Positions 46,279 to 55,838 of a stretch of DNA of 64,000 nt are shown here, in pieces (the stretch's first letter is position 1; the number at the start of each line of letters is the position of its first letter). This stretch comes from Verrucomicrobiales bacterium (GTDB taxonomy: Bacteria > Verrucomicrobiota > Verrucomicrobiia > Limisphaerales > JAYPXF01). The stretch covers positions 48,971-112,970 of the forward strand of contig PBAL01000012.1 of assembly GCA_002715965.1 (NCBI GenBank), given 5' to 3'. The position numbers and the translations under genes were made by a program. The notes under the pieces are model-generated. The model had not been told where the DNA came from, searched no databases, and saw only the letters and a program-made list of their open reading frames with translations.

Positions 46279-48842
46279 CCCGGAAATCGTGGCCTTGGCT
46301 ATACGGCATCGCATCAGCCGCAAGCCTTGGCTATGAGACGGTCTGGTTGAAACAACTGGCGCAGCTCTTCGGGGCGTCCAGTCACGCGGTGGCGGTAACG
46401 CTGTCCGTTTACATTTTAGGATTCGCTGTAGGCGGCTGGTTGATGTGCCGTCTCATGGTTCAAGCGAAAGGAGCCCGGCGAGGTTTCGCCGGGCTTCAGC
46501 TTTTTATAGGGCTGTGGTGCGCGTTGCTTCCTTTTCTCTTCCAGTTGGCGGACCTCATCTATATCCGCTTCGCGCCGCCGGAACAGACGATCGCACATCA
46601 GGCCCTACGAATCGTTCTCGCCTTCGCGCTGCTGCTCCCGCCGGCGACCGCAATGGGGGCCGTGTTTCCGATGGTCAGTGCGGCAGGTGTGGGTCGAATG
46701 TTTGCGGTCGGAACTTTCGGTTCGGTCGCCGGAGTGTTCCTGGTTGCGCTGTTGGTTCTGCCGTGGCTCGGCCTGAACACAACCCTATGGTTGCTTGCCG
46801 GCATCAACCTGCTCCTTGCCGGGATCTCGTGGTTTGGGAAAGGAGAGATCGAATCCGCAGTGAAAAAGCAAGCCGAGCCAGTCGAAGGCATCCGCAAGGC
46901 AGCTTGGATTATTGGAATCCTCGGCTTCAGTCTTTTTGCAGCCCAAGGCGTCTGGTTCAAACTCATCTGGCTGGTTGTCGATGCCACCGCCTACGCGGAA
47001 GGGATGGTCATTGCAGCCGTGCTTCTGGCCATGACCGCGGGGGCGGTGATTGGCAATCGATGGGAGATTCGCAGCGAGCGCATCCTGCTGGCCTTGGCCG
47101 CAGTACAGTTGATCCTGATCTTTGCCATGCAAGGCATCGCCCGTGTGTGGACGTCGCTGAGGCCGGCAGCAGCTGGTTCCTTCATGGTCTATTGCCTCTG
47201 TCTTCTCGCTCTCGCATTGCTCATTGTTGGACCGGCGGCCCTCGGATACGGAATGGCCATCCCGCGATTTTGCCGTGGATTCAATCCCGCACAGGTCGGC
47301 CGACTCTGGTGTTTCCATCACATTGGTTGCGCCGTCGGAATGTTGCTTTGTGGATTTGTGATCATTCCTCTGATCGGCCTGACTTGGACGCTGGTCCTGT
47401 CCACGCTTTTGCTGCTCACTCCATTGATCAGGCGATCAGCCCAGAAGTGGGCCACTGCCGGTGCTGCCGTCGCGGTGATTGTCGGATTCACGGGTGACGT
47501 GACCTATGCCAAATCGGCTGCCAATCCGCTTAAGGTGGTGATGCATCACGAAGACGGGGCGGGCGTGGTCGAAGTCTATGAAGACGAGAACGGTTACCGC
47601 CGACTCATGTCCAGCCGACTGCGACAGGAAGGGGGCGATGAACCCGAACAGGTTCGCAACGAGCTCGTCCAGGGCAAATTACCCATTCTCCTTCATCCTA
47701 AACCGGACAACGTGCTCGTCATTGGGATGGGCACAGCTATCTCCCTCCGCGGTGCGTTGACCGACCGGGTCCAAAAACTAACCTGTGTTGAAATTTCGCG
47801 AGGTGTCGTACTGGGCGCCGATCTCTTCGCCAAGGCCAACGGAAACGTCCTCCAGGAAGAACGAGTGAGTCTGATCGAGCAAGACGGGCGCAACTTCATC
47901 AAGCTCACTTCCGATAGATACGACCTTATTGTCCAGGAACTTTTCTTCCCCTATCGCGCTGGTGTTGGCGCGCTTTATACCGCTGAACATTTCGAACGCG
48001 CCAAGGCGAAACTCAAGCCCGGAGGCCAATTCGCCCAATGGATTTCTCTCTCGCAAATCGGCACCCGACAGATTCGCAGTCTCATTCGCACCTTCACCGA
48101 AGTCTTCCCCGAAACCAGCGGCTGGCTGGCCGGCGGCTATTTCATGCTGATTGGTGGCGAACAGAAACTCTCTCTGGCTCCAGACAATCCTGCACTCGGC
48201 CACTACTTCGGATCCGCCATGCTCAAGGATTGGTCGAAGACAGCGGACCGCAATACTGAAGACAACCTCGCGATCGAGTTTTCAGTGCCAAAAGCCTTCC
48301 GCGAACTGAACACCACCGCGTTGGCCGTCACGAACCTGCGGCAACTCTTAAAGGCTCAGGACGCCGTCGAGCAATACCATCCCACACTCGTCTCCGCGGA
48401 AAACGCAGCTTCCCGCCACGTTCGTCAGGCCACACTCCTTCGCTTCGACGGCCACGAAGCCGATGCTTTCCGCCGGTACGAAGCGGCGATCCAGCTCGAT
48501 CCAAACAACTTCGTCGCGCGTCAGGCTCTGATCGCCGACTACGCCAAGCGCAACAATCACCGCCAGCTGCTCAACCTCCAACCCGATCACCTCGGAGCCC
48601 GCTTCAACCTTGGTGTCGAACTCTACCGCTCCGGCAAATACAAGGAAGCCGCGCAGAACTTCAATTTCGTTCTGAATCGTGAGCCAAACAACGCGGACGC
48701 GCAGTTCAATCTCGCCAACAGCCTTGCCCAACTCGGTAAGTATCCCGAAGCGATGCGGCTCTACCAAAGTGTCCTGCGCATTCGTCCGAACCACGCCGAC
48801 GCAGCAGCGAATTTGAGAGAGCTTCAGCAGATCGTTGATTGA
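46266..48842 (+). CDS. Membrane/spermidine-synthase-like/TPR fusion protein
   Basis: This is an 858-residue protein starting at GTG, 13 bp inside the receptor gene's end in another frame. Residues 1-400 have about 10-12 hydrophobic helices. Residues about 430-690 form a spermidine-synthase-type Rossmann domain (NVLVIGMGTAISLRGALTDR; LTCVEISRGVVLGADLF; LYTAEHFERAKAKLKPGGQF). Residues from about 710 hold three TPRs (LGARFNLGVELYRSGKYKEA and similar). The usual catalytic Asp pair of polyamine synthases is not obvious, so polyamine synthesis is doubtful. Such membrane-fused forms are common in Verrucomicrobia with unknown substrate. The overlap implies translation coupled to the haem receptor. 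Confidence 0.8.
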   Translation: MDLLTRKSWPWLYGIASAASLGYETVWLKQLAQLFGASSHAVAVTLSVYILGFAVGGWLMCRLMVQAKGARRGFAGLQLFIGLWCALLPFLFQLADLIYIRFAPPEQTIAHQALRIVLAFALLLPPATAMGAVFPMVSAAGVGRMFAVGTFGSVAGVFLVALLVLPWLGLNTTLWLLAGINLLLAGISWFGKGEIESAVKKQAEPVEGIRKAAWIIGILGFSLFAAQGVWFKLIWLVVDATAYAEGMVIAAVLLAMTAGAVIGNRWEIRSERILLALAAVQLILIFAMQGIARVWTSLRPAAAGSFMVYCLCLLALALLIVGPAALGYGMAIPRFCRGFNPAQVGRLWCFHHIGCAVGMLLCGFVIIPLIGLTWTLVLSTLLLLTPLIRRSAQKWATAGAAVAVIVGFTGDVTYAKSAANPLKVVMHHEDGAGVVEVYEDENGYRRLMSSRLRQEGGDEPEQVRNELVQGKLPILLHPKPDNVLVIGMGTAISLRGALTDRVQKLTCVEISRGVVLGADLFAKANGNVLQEERVSLIEQDGRNFIKLTSDRYDLIVQELFFPYRAGVGALYTAEHFERAKAKLKPGGQFAQWISLSQIGTRQIRSLIRTFTEVFPETSGWLAGGYFMLIGGEQKLSLAPDNPALGHYFGSAMLKDWSKTADRNTEDNLAIEFSVPKAFRELNTTALAVTNLRQLLKAQDAVEQYHPTLVSAENAASRHVRQATLLRFDGHEADAFRRYEAAIQLDPNNFVARQALIADYAKRNNHRQLLNLQPDHLGARFNLGVELYRSGKYKEAAQNFNFVLNREPNNADAQFNLANSLAQLGKYPEAMRLYQSVLRIRPNHADAAANLRELQQIVD

Positions 48843-48936
48843 TGGTGTTGCGAAACACTTTCGCCAGTCTCGAGTTTGCGCCCATCAGTCGGGGTTTGAC
48901 TTACTCGGCTTTCCCGCCAATTTCTCCGTTCCCTGA

Positions 48937-50151
48937 ATGGCGTTGGACAAATCAAAACTCAGCGACCTGAAGCTGGATCGCGATAATGAAGATCGCGGGG
49001 GGCTTGGTTGGTTGCTCTGGTTGATCCTGGTGGTGGCGTTGACTGGTGGCGGATTCTGGGCTTATCAGTGGTCGCAGAAGAACTCCGCGATGGAGGTCTC
49101 GACAGTTGCAGTGCGTCGCGTTGTGACCGGTGAGCGGGCGACGGTTTTGAATGCGACGGGCTACGTGGAACCGCGTCGGCTTTCCACCATTTCCTCCAAG
49201 GTCACCGGCAAGATTACGGAGGTGTTGGTTGAGGAGGGGATGAAGGTGACAAAGAATCAAATCCTCGCGCGAATCGACACGACGAACATCGATGCCAGCC
49301 TGCGTTTGGCCAAGGCGCAGCTCGAAGTCTCCCGCACGGCGATCAAGGAAACGGAAGTGCGCAAGCGAGAGGCGGATCTCGACCTGAAACGGGTGGCCAA
49401 GCTGGTGAAGGAAGGGATTTCCACCCAGGCGGAATTGGATTCAGCTACCGCTGCCTTTGATGCCCAGGTGGCGCTCCTGGCTCGGCAGAAAGAGGAGATC
49501 AAGGTGTCCCAGCGACAGATCGAAGTCTGGGAGCAGGAACTTGAAGATCGGGTGGTGCGCGCACCGTTTGACGGCGTTGTGGTCAGCAAGAACGCCCAAC
49601 CGGGGGAAATGATTTCGCCGATGTCCTCCGGTGGTTTCACGCGAACCGGTATCTGCACGATCGTCGATATGTCTTCGCTCGAAATCGAGGTCGACGTAAA
49701 CGAGGCCTACATCAACCGCGTTCAGCCGGGTATGCCGGTTGAGGCGAAGCTCGATGCTTATCAGGATTGGAAGATTCCCTGCAAGGTGATCGCCATCATT
49801 CCCACGGCCGATCGAAGCAAGGCCACGGTCAAGGTGCGCATCGGCTTCAATGAACTGGACCCACGCATGCTTCCCGACATGGGCGCGAAGGTGGCTTTCC
49901 AATCCGTTCCCAATGAAGCCGAGCCGACGGTGCAGTTTGTGGTTCCGAGCGCTGCGGTTGCCGAACGAGGCGGGCGCGAGGTGGTGTTCCTGATCAACAA
50001 CGGTCTGGTCGAACGACGGGCGGTGGCTCTGGGCGACGAAAAAGACGGTGAAGTGACGGTTTTGGCTGGTGTAAACGGCAGCGACACGATCATCTCCCCA
50101 GTCTCGGCGGGGTTGAAATCCGGAATCAAAGTGAAAGAAACGACTGAATGA
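48937..50151 (+). CDS. HlyD/MacA-type periplasmic adaptor of an ABC exporter
   Basis: This is a 404-residue membrane-fusion protein with one N-terminal transmembrane helix (LGWLLWLILVVALTGGGFWA). The lipoyl/barrel half (TGYVEPRRLSTISSKVTGKI) precedes a long coiled-coil hairpin (about 115-205, LRLAKAQLEVSRTAIKETEV), the return lipoyl strand (VVRAPFDGVVVSKNAQPGEM) and a beta-barrel. It links an inner-membrane ABC transporter to the outer membrane. It overlaps the ATPase gene by 4 bp (ATGA), and two permease genes follow, forming a DevBCA/MacAB-like system. No outer-membrane TolC homologue is in the window. Confidence 0.92.
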   Translation: MALDKSKLSDLKLDRDNEDRGGLGWLLWLILVVALTGGGFWAYQWSQKNSAMEVSTVAVRRVVTGERATVLNATGYVEPRRLSTISSKVTGKITEVLVEEGMKVTKNQILARIDTTNIDASLRLAKAQLEVSRTAIKETEVRKREADLDLKRVAKLVKEGISTQAELDSATAAFDAQVALLARQKEEIKVSQRQIEVWEQELEDRVVRAPFDGVVVSKNAQPGEMISPMSSGGFTRTGICTIVDMSSLEIEVDVNEAYINRVQPGMPVEAKLDAYQDWKIPCKVIAIIPTADRSKATVKVRIGFNELDPRMLPDMGAKVAFQSVPNEAEPTVQFVVPSAAVAERGGREVVFLINNGLVERRAVALGDEKDGEVTVLAGVNGSDTIISPVSAGLKSGIKVKETTE

Positions 50152-50846
50152 GCGAAAACGGTGAAGTGCTCGTAAAGGTAAGCGGTGCGGACAAGGTCTA
50201 TCGTCGCGGTTCTGAAGATCTCCACATTCTCGACAAACTCGATCTCAATGTGCCCAAGGGTGAATTCCTTGCCTTGATGGGACCATCCGGTTCCGGCAAA
50301 AGCACGCTGCTGAATCTCCTGGGTGGGATCGATCGGCCGACCAACGGCTCCGTCGAGATCGGAGGGGATGAAATCAGCATGCTTTCCGATCGCAAACTGG
50401 CATGGTGGCGTTCGCGTCACGTCGGGTTCGTGTTCCAGATGTATAACCTGCTTCCCGTGCTGACCGCGGCGCGCAACGTTGACCTCCCTTTGCTGCTCAC
50501 AAATCTTTCCTCAAAACAACGTCGCAAACAGGTTGAGCTGGCGCTGGACGCGGTCGGCCTCTCGCATCGCCTCGATCACTACCCCCGTCAGCTTTCTGGC
50601 GGTGAACAGCAACGCGTCGGCATTGCCCGCGCGATCGTCACTGATCCATCGATCCTGTTGTGTGACGAACCGACCGGTGACCTCGACCGCCATGCTGGGG
50701 ATGAGATCCTTGATCTGCTGGATACGCTCAACAGGGAACAGGGCAAGACCATCATCATGGTAACGCACGATCCCCATGCTTCCGCCCGGGCCTCGCGCAC
50801 GCTTTACATGGATGAGGGCAAACTCAAGACGGAAAAGCCGGAGTGA
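50148..50846 (+). CDS. ABC transporter ATPase (LolD/MacB-type)
   Basis: This is a 232-residue ATPase. Walker [17 protein letters not shown] is at about 44-60, the Q-loop is in [19 protein letters not shown], and the signature is [16 protein letters not shown]. Walker B with catalytic Glu is [15 protein letters not shown], and the H-loop is MVTHDPHAS. The sequence belongs to the LolD/MacB/FtsE family that powers mechanotransmission exporters with FtsX-like permeases. It is coupled to both neighbours by 4-bp overlaps. Confidence 0.95.
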   Translation: MSENGEVLVKVSGADKVYRRGSEDLHILDKLDLNVPKGEFLALMGPSGSGKSTLLNLLGGIDRPTNGSVEIGGDEISMLSDRKLAWWRSRHVGFVFQMYNLLPVLTAARNVDLPLLLTNLSSKQRRKQVELALDAVGLSHRLDHYPRQLSGGEQQRVGIARAIVTDPSILLCDEPTGDLDRHAGDEILDLLDTLNREQGKTIIMVTHDPHASARASRTLYMDEGKLKTEKPE

Positions 50847-52000
50847 AATTCCTGCCGATCATCTGGGCGAACCTGAAACGTCGCAAACTTCGGACCGCTC
50901 TGACCATGGCGAGCGTCCTGATCGCGTTTCTCCTGTTTGGCTATTTGTGTGCGATTGAAGAAGCCATGAATGCCGGTATCAACGTCGCGGGCGCGGATCG
51001 TCTGATCGTCCGCCACAAGGCCTCTATCATCCAGATGTTGCCGATGTCCCATAAGGAGCGCATTCAACAGATTCCCGGTGTTCAAAGTGTGGCGCATGCA
51101 ACTTGGTTTGGCGGGATCTATCAGGAACCCGGCAACCTCCACGCCCAGATTCCGGTCGTGCCAGAGGAGTATTTCGAAATTTACGATGAGTTCATCCTGC
51201 CCGAAGAGCAGATGAAGAAATGGAAGGAAACCAAGACGGGCGCAGTGGCCGGACGCACCACGGCGGATAAATTCGGCTGGAAGATTGGCGACCGCATTCC
51301 GATTCAGGCAACCATCTATGAAAAGGAAAACGGCGAGCAGATGTGGGAATTCGATCTCGTTGGGATTTACGACAGCGACAAGGAGGGCGCGGACACCACA
51401 CAATTCTTCTTTCGGCACGATTACTTCGACGAGGCGCAGACTTTTGCCGAAGGCATGATCGGTTGGTATCTCGTGAAAGTGGACGACCCTGATCAGGCCG
51501 ATGCCATCGCCAAGACCATCGACGAGCAATTCGCCAATTCGACCTTCGAAACGAAGGCGGAAACCGAGGCCGCATTCACGCGCGGCTTTGCGGCGCAGAT
51601 AGGCAACATCACCGCCATCATGATTGCGATCATGAGCGCCGTTTTCTTCACCATTCTCCTGGTTGCCGGAAACACAATCGCCCAATCCGTTCGCGAGCGG
51701 ACGGAGGAAATTGGCGTCCTGAAATCCCTCGGCTTCACCAACCCGCAAGTCCTTGCCCTGGTACTGGGTGAATCCTGCTTTCTTTCCACCCTGGCCGGTG
51801 GCATCGGTTTGGGAATTGCCTTCTGGCTGATCTCGATGGGAGACCCGACCGGTGGGAACCTCCCCATCTTTTATCTGCCAACTCGCGATCTGGTGACCGG
51901 TGTCATCTGCATGATCCTGCTTGGCCTGCTTACCGGCATCGCGCCGGCCATTCAAGCGACCCGTCTGAAAATCGCTGACGCCCTGCGTCGGGCCGCCTGA
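50843..52000 (+). CDS. ABC transporter permease (FtsX-like), first
   Basis: This is a 385-residue FtsX/MacB-type permease starting at GTG, overlapping the ATPase stop. One N-terminal helix (LRTALTMASVLIAFLLFGYL) is followed by a large periplasmic MacB_PCD domain (about 45-240) and three C-terminal helices (IMIAIMSAVFFTILLVAGNT; LGESCFLSTLAGGIGLGIAF; LVTGVICMILLGLLTGIAPA). The intracellular coupling motif ERTEEIGVLKSLGFTN is present. It is paired with the permease at 52015, suggesting a heterodimer. The substrate could be a lipoprotein, lipid or peptide. Confidence 0.92.
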   Translation: MKFLPIIWANLKRRKLRTALTMASVLIAFLLFGYLCAIEEAMNAGINVAGADRLIVRHKASIIQMLPMSHKERIQQIPGVQSVAHATWFGGIYQEPGNLHAQIPVVPEEYFEIYDEFILPEEQMKKWKETKTGAVAGRTTADKFGWKIGDRIPIQATIYEKENGEQMWEFDLVGIYDSDKEGADTTQFFFRHDYFDEAQTFAEGMIGWYLVKVDDPDQADAIAKTIDEQFANSTFETKAETEAAFTRGFAAQIGNITAIMIAIMSAVFFTILLVAGNTIAQSVRERTEEIGVLKSLGFTNPQVLALVLGESCFLSTLAGGIGLGIAFWLISMGDPTGGNLPIFYLPTRDLVTGVICMILLGLLTGIAPAIQATRLKIADALRRAA

Positions 52001-52014
52001 CCGGAGACCGAAAC

Positions 52015-53205
52015 ATGATTCGTTTTATTCGCCAAACTGTTGCCGTTACCCGGATGACATTTGCCACGCTGGGACAGCGCAAGGGATCGTCCTTCGCATC
52101 CGTATTTGGCATTGCCGGAGTGGTTGCCGTATTCGTCGGCGTACTATCGATCGCCAACGGTTTTCGCAACGCGATGACCGCCACCGGTTCACCCCGCAAT
52201 GCCGTCATCCTGCGCAGTGGCGCCAGTTCCGAAATGATGAGCAGCCTCCGGCGCGAATCCGGGCGCATCATCAGCGACGCACCGGGCATCGTGATGGGCG
52301 AGAATGGCCCTCTGGCCTCAGCCGAACTTTTTGTCGTGATCAGCCTGCCCAAGATTTCCACAGGCACGGACGCCAACGTTCCCTTGCGAGGTGTGGGCGA
52401 TGCGGCCTTTGACGTGCGTGATGACATTGAGATCATCGAGGGACGTCGCTTCGAACCCGGCAAGAACGAGGTCATCGTTGGCCGTGCGGCCGCGGCCGAA
52501 TTCGCGGGATTGCAACTCAATGACAAGTTCCAAGTCGGTCCGAATGAGTGGACTGTTGTCGGCACCTTCACCGAACGGGGTGGCATCTCCGAATCCGAAA
52601 TCTGGACCGACGCCAAAGTTCTCGGACCGGCCTACGCCCGCGACGAATATTTCCAGGCCGCCTACGTACGACTGAAAGACGCTGACACCTTCGACTCGTT
52701 CAAAGACGCGCTGACCAGCGATCCGCGATTGCGTGTGAAGGTCACCCGGCAGACGGACTTCTACTCGGAGCAATCGACGGGCATCTACATGATGATCGTG
52801 ACGCTCGGCGCATTGGTCGCCACCCTCATGGCCATCGGTGCCATCTTCGGTGCGTTGAACACCATGTTCAGTGCGGTGGCTGCCCGCACCCGCGAAATCG
52901 GTACCCTGCGCGCCCTTGGTTTCAACGGCCTGCCCGTGATCATCTCCATCCTCATCGAATCCATCCTGCTTGCTCTTGTTGGCGGAAGCATCGGAGGCGG
53001 TCTCGCATGGTGGGCCTTCGATGGTTACCAGGCCGCGACGATCAACTGGCAGACTTTCAGCCAGGTCGCCTTCGCCTTCGATGTCACCCCGTCGCTCCTC
53101 ATCCAGGGCATCTGCTACGCGACTCTCATCGGCGTGGTCGGTGGGCTCTTCCCCGCCTTTCGAGCGGCTCGCATGCCGGTAACGACCGCGCTGCGCGAGA
53201 TCTGA
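52015..53205 (+). CDS. ABC transporter permease (FtsX-like), second
   Basis: This is a 396-residue FtsX-type permease with the same topology as its neighbour: an N-terminal helix (SFASVFGIAGVVAVFVGVLS), a periplasmic domain, then GIYMMIVTLGALVATLMAIG and two further helices, with the coupling motif RTREIGTLRALGFNG. It starts 14 bp after the first permease. The two are diverged paralogues and probably form an asymmetric pair with the shared ATPase. The 96-bp spacer after it separates a convergent cytochrome gene. Confidence 0.92.
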   Translation: MIRFIRQTVAVTRMTFATLGQRKGSSFASVFGIAGVVAVFVGVLSIANGFRNAMTATGSPRNAVILRSGASSEMMSSLRRESGRIISDAPGIVMGENGPLASAELFVVISLPKISTGTDANVPLRGVGDAAFDVRDDIEIIEGRRFEPGKNEVIVGRAAAAEFAGLQLNDKFQVGPNEWTVVGTFTERGGISESEIWTDAKVLGPAYARDEYFQAAYVRLKDADTFDSFKDALTSDPRLRVKVTRQTDFYSEQSTGIYMMIVTLGALVATLMAIGAIFGALNTMFSAVAARTREIGTLRALGFNGLPVIISILIESILLALVGGSIGGGLAWWAFDGYQAATINWQTFSQVAFAFDVTPSLLIQGICYATLIGVVGGLFPAFRAARMPVTTALREI

Positions 53206-53301
53206 GCAGCAGCGGTTTGGAGAAGAATCGGTCTCACCGGACTCTCTGCGCCCTCAGTCGGCGCATAGCCATGCACTACACCCAATAAACAGAGCCGGAT
53301 C

Positions 53302-55713
53302 TCATTTCCCCCCAAGCTGCTGATAGAGTTGTCGTGCGTTGGGATCGTTTGGATTGCGTCGCAGGGCTTGCCGGACGGCTTCGATAGCCTCGGATTGCCG
53401 ACGCATTCGGGCCAGAATGGTGGCTCGTGCATAAGGCGCGCGTGAGGAAAGTTGGTCGGCGCGTTCGGCACGTCGCAGCGTGCTGAGTGCTTCGCCGGTG
53501 CGGTTCAGTTGGTCGTAGGCGAGGCCAAGGTTGTAAAGGGCGGATCCGTGGTTGGGATCAATTTCAACAGTCGCCTCGAGTTCGCGTGTCGCGCCGGGGA
53601 CGTCCCCCAACTCGTGGAGGCCGAGCGCAAGCTTGTAACGGAATTCTGCTTGTTCCGGGGCAAGTTTCGTGGCGACGCGCAGTTCATCGACCGCCTTGCG
53701 GTTTTCACCAATCTGGCTGAGGGTCACGGCGAGTTCGTGGTGTGGTGCGGCAGAGTTGGTGTCCCAGGTCGATGCCCGCCGGAAGAAGTCCGCAGCGAGT
53801 GAGTAGTTGGTCCGGTCGTAGTGGAAGACGCCCTGTTGCATCATTCCCGCGGGTTGATCCGCGGTGGCTGCAAAGTAGTTGAGGAGTTCGCGGCCGGCGA
53901 TCGTGTTGGTGTCGACGATGGAACGGAGTGCCCAAGCGGCATCGATGCGGACTTTGCGGACGGGGTCCTGAAGCAGATTATGAATCGCGGTCTGTTCGCG
54001 GCTGCCGTGTTGCTGCGCGACAGGATCGAGGGAGAGGACCGCAGTTCCCCGAACCAGCGGATGTTTGTCGGTGAGGCGCTTGAGGAGTTCCTCGCGCACG
54101 GTCGGTTCGTGAAGGTAGCCGCGCATGAGTCCGGCTGAGACGGCGCGCCAAAGGAAGTTCGTGTCGTTCTGCGCGATGTCGATGAGGTTGATGTGCGCGC
54201 GGGGGGCGTTGGTCTTGGCCATGGCCACCCATTGCGAACGAATTCGATAGGGGCGGTTCATCTTTTCGCCATACCACTTCTCCACATTGGCCAGAGCCCA
54301 ATTGGCGTCCTTGTCGTCGTGGCAGCGATTGCAGGCGTTCGGAATGCCGAACTGTTTGGTCAGCAACGGATCCGGAATCGTGAAGCCATGATCGCGCCGC
54401 GGATGACGTTGCATGTAGGTGGTCAATGGCATGTGGCAATCCACACAACGGCCGCCGGGCTCGGTCTCAGACTTGTGATGGCTGTGCGAGATCGGATCGA
54501 TCTTCGGGATCTTCGGCATACCCCATGCCTCGGTTTCGGGCGTTTGCTCGCCTCCGTGACAGGTCATGCACATTAGATTGCCCGGTATGCGAAGCTTGGC
54601 GGTGTGCGGGTTGTGGCAGTCGAAGCAGCGGACGCCGGCCGCGTGCATGCGGCTGCTGAGGAAGGACGTGAATTCGTAATCTTCATCCCAAACCTGGCCG
54701 TCCGGATAAAAGACGTCCGTCTCATCAGGAACGACGAGTGAGTAGTGATCGAAGAAACTCTCGCCTGGCACGTAATCGCCGGTGAGTTCAGTGCGACGCG
54801 CATGGCATGGCCCGCAATTGTCGCGCATCTGGTCGCGGCTGAAGCGATGCTTCTTCAAGGTCGGATCTTCGGTCGGGCGATCCGGTCTGCCGACGTACTC
54901 GTTCTGCCACTCCACGTGATCGTTCATCCCGCCATGACAACTTTCACAGCCCACGCCCATTTCCGCCATCCGGGTGTCGTAGCTGTCACTGGCCAGGTCG
55001 TAGTTCTTCAAGAGACGCGTGTTGTGGCAACTGGCACACATGGCGTTCCAGTTCATGCCGCGACCCGTCCAGTGTCCCCATTCGCCCGGCACGCGATCTT
55101 CATTGCCGTAGACGTTGAACCACTCCTTCTTGTGCGGATCCCAGGCGAGTTCGGCGGCCTGGTAACGGCCGCCCTCTTCCTCGACGAGGTATTGCAACAG
55201 TGGTGAGACACCTATCGCCCGCTTTAATCCGTGGGCTTGCACCTTGCCTGATTTCCCAAGCGTCACGAGCTCATAGTCATCTTCCCCTTTCTTGCGCGCC
55301 TCCGAGGTCTGGCTGGCATGCCTGATCTCGCGATGCGGATCGAAGGCCTCGTTGTCCATGTCCGGTCGAATCTCACGTTCGGCCAACCCGTGATGGGACG
55401 TCTTCCAGTCGTTGAACTGGTTCTCGTGACACGCCCGGCAACTGTCTGAACCGGCGTAGGCAGCAAAGATCTTTTCAGCCTGTTGCTCGGGAGGGATGGG
55501 AGTGCCCGGTGGAGGTGGCTGGAGCGGGCCACCGGTTTCGGGATTCGGCCGGCTGACGAAGTAGCTGATTCCCAGTGCCAAGACGAACAGACCAACGTAC
55601 ATGGCCCCTGGCGTGCCGGAGGCCTTCGGGGCTTGGACGACCTTCGATTCGCTCTTCGGCGAGGCCGCCTGTTTCGACGATTTCCTGTGTTTTTGTTTGC
55701 GCTTTTTGGCCAT
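53302..55713 (-). CDS. Octahaem c-type cytochrome with TPR domain
   Basis: This is an 803-residue protein. The ATG at 55713 gives a Lys-rich head (MAKKRKQKHRKSSKQAA) and one membrane anchor (AMYVGLFVLALGISYFVS). Between about residues 89 and 461 there are eight CxxCH haem sites: CRACH, CASCH, CESCH, CGPCH, CFDCH, CMTCH, CVDCH and CNRCH. A HEAT-like stretch (LLKRLTDKHPLVRGTAVLSL) and several TPRs (to the C-terminus) follow. The head group resembles cytochrome c554/NrfA-like multihaem proteins but the substrate is unknown. It is periplasmic and membrane-anchored, and likely an electron-transfer protein or oxidoreductase. It is separated from thiE by 125 bp. Confidence 0.9.
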   Translation of the reverse strand: MAKKRKQKHRKSSKQAASPKSESKVVQAPKASGTPGAMYVGLFVLALGISYFVSRPNPETGGPLQPPPPGTPIPPEQQAEKIFAAYAGSDSCRACHENQFNDWKTSHHGLAEREIRPDMDNEAFDPHREIRHASQTSEARKKGEDDYELVTLGKSGKVQAHGLKRAIGVSPLLQYLVEEEGGRYQAAELAWDPHKKEWFNVYGNEDRVPGEWGHWTGRGMNWNAMCASCHNTRLLKNYDLASDSYDTRMAEMGVGCESCHGGMNDHVEWQNEYVGRPDRPTEDPTLKKHRFSRDQMRDNCGPCHARRTELTGDYVPGESFFDHYSLVVPDETDVFYPDGQVWDEDYEFTSFLSSRMHAAGVRCFDCHNPHTAKLRIPGNLMCMTCHGGEQTPETEAWGMPKIPKIDPISHSHHKSETEPGGRCVDCHMPLTTYMQRHPRRDHGFTIPDPLLTKQFGIPNACNRCHDDKDANWALANVEKWYGEKMNRPYRIRSQWVAMAKTNAPRAHINLIDIAQNDTNFLWRAVSAGLMRGYLHEPTVREELLKRLTDKHPLVRGTAVLSLDPVAQQHGSREQTAIHNLLQDPVRKVRIDAAWALRSIVDTNTIAGRELLNYFAATADQPAGMMQQGVFHYDRTNYSLAADFFRRASTWDTNSAAPHHELAVTLSQIGENRKAVDELRVATKLAPEQAEFRYKLALGLHELGDVPGATRELEATVEIDPNHGSALYNLGLAYDQLNRTGEALSTLRRAERADQLSSRAPYARATILARMRRQSEAIEAVRQALRRNPNDPNARQLYQQLGGK

Positions 55714-55838
55714 CAGCAGGCGGGCGCGCAGTATCACGAGCAATAGCGAGGCACGCAACGCTGTGTTTGCAGGCGGCTAAAGTTCTGAAATTGAACCGAC
55801 ACGCAATCCAAAAAACGCGTAGTTTCCCGGCAATCCAT

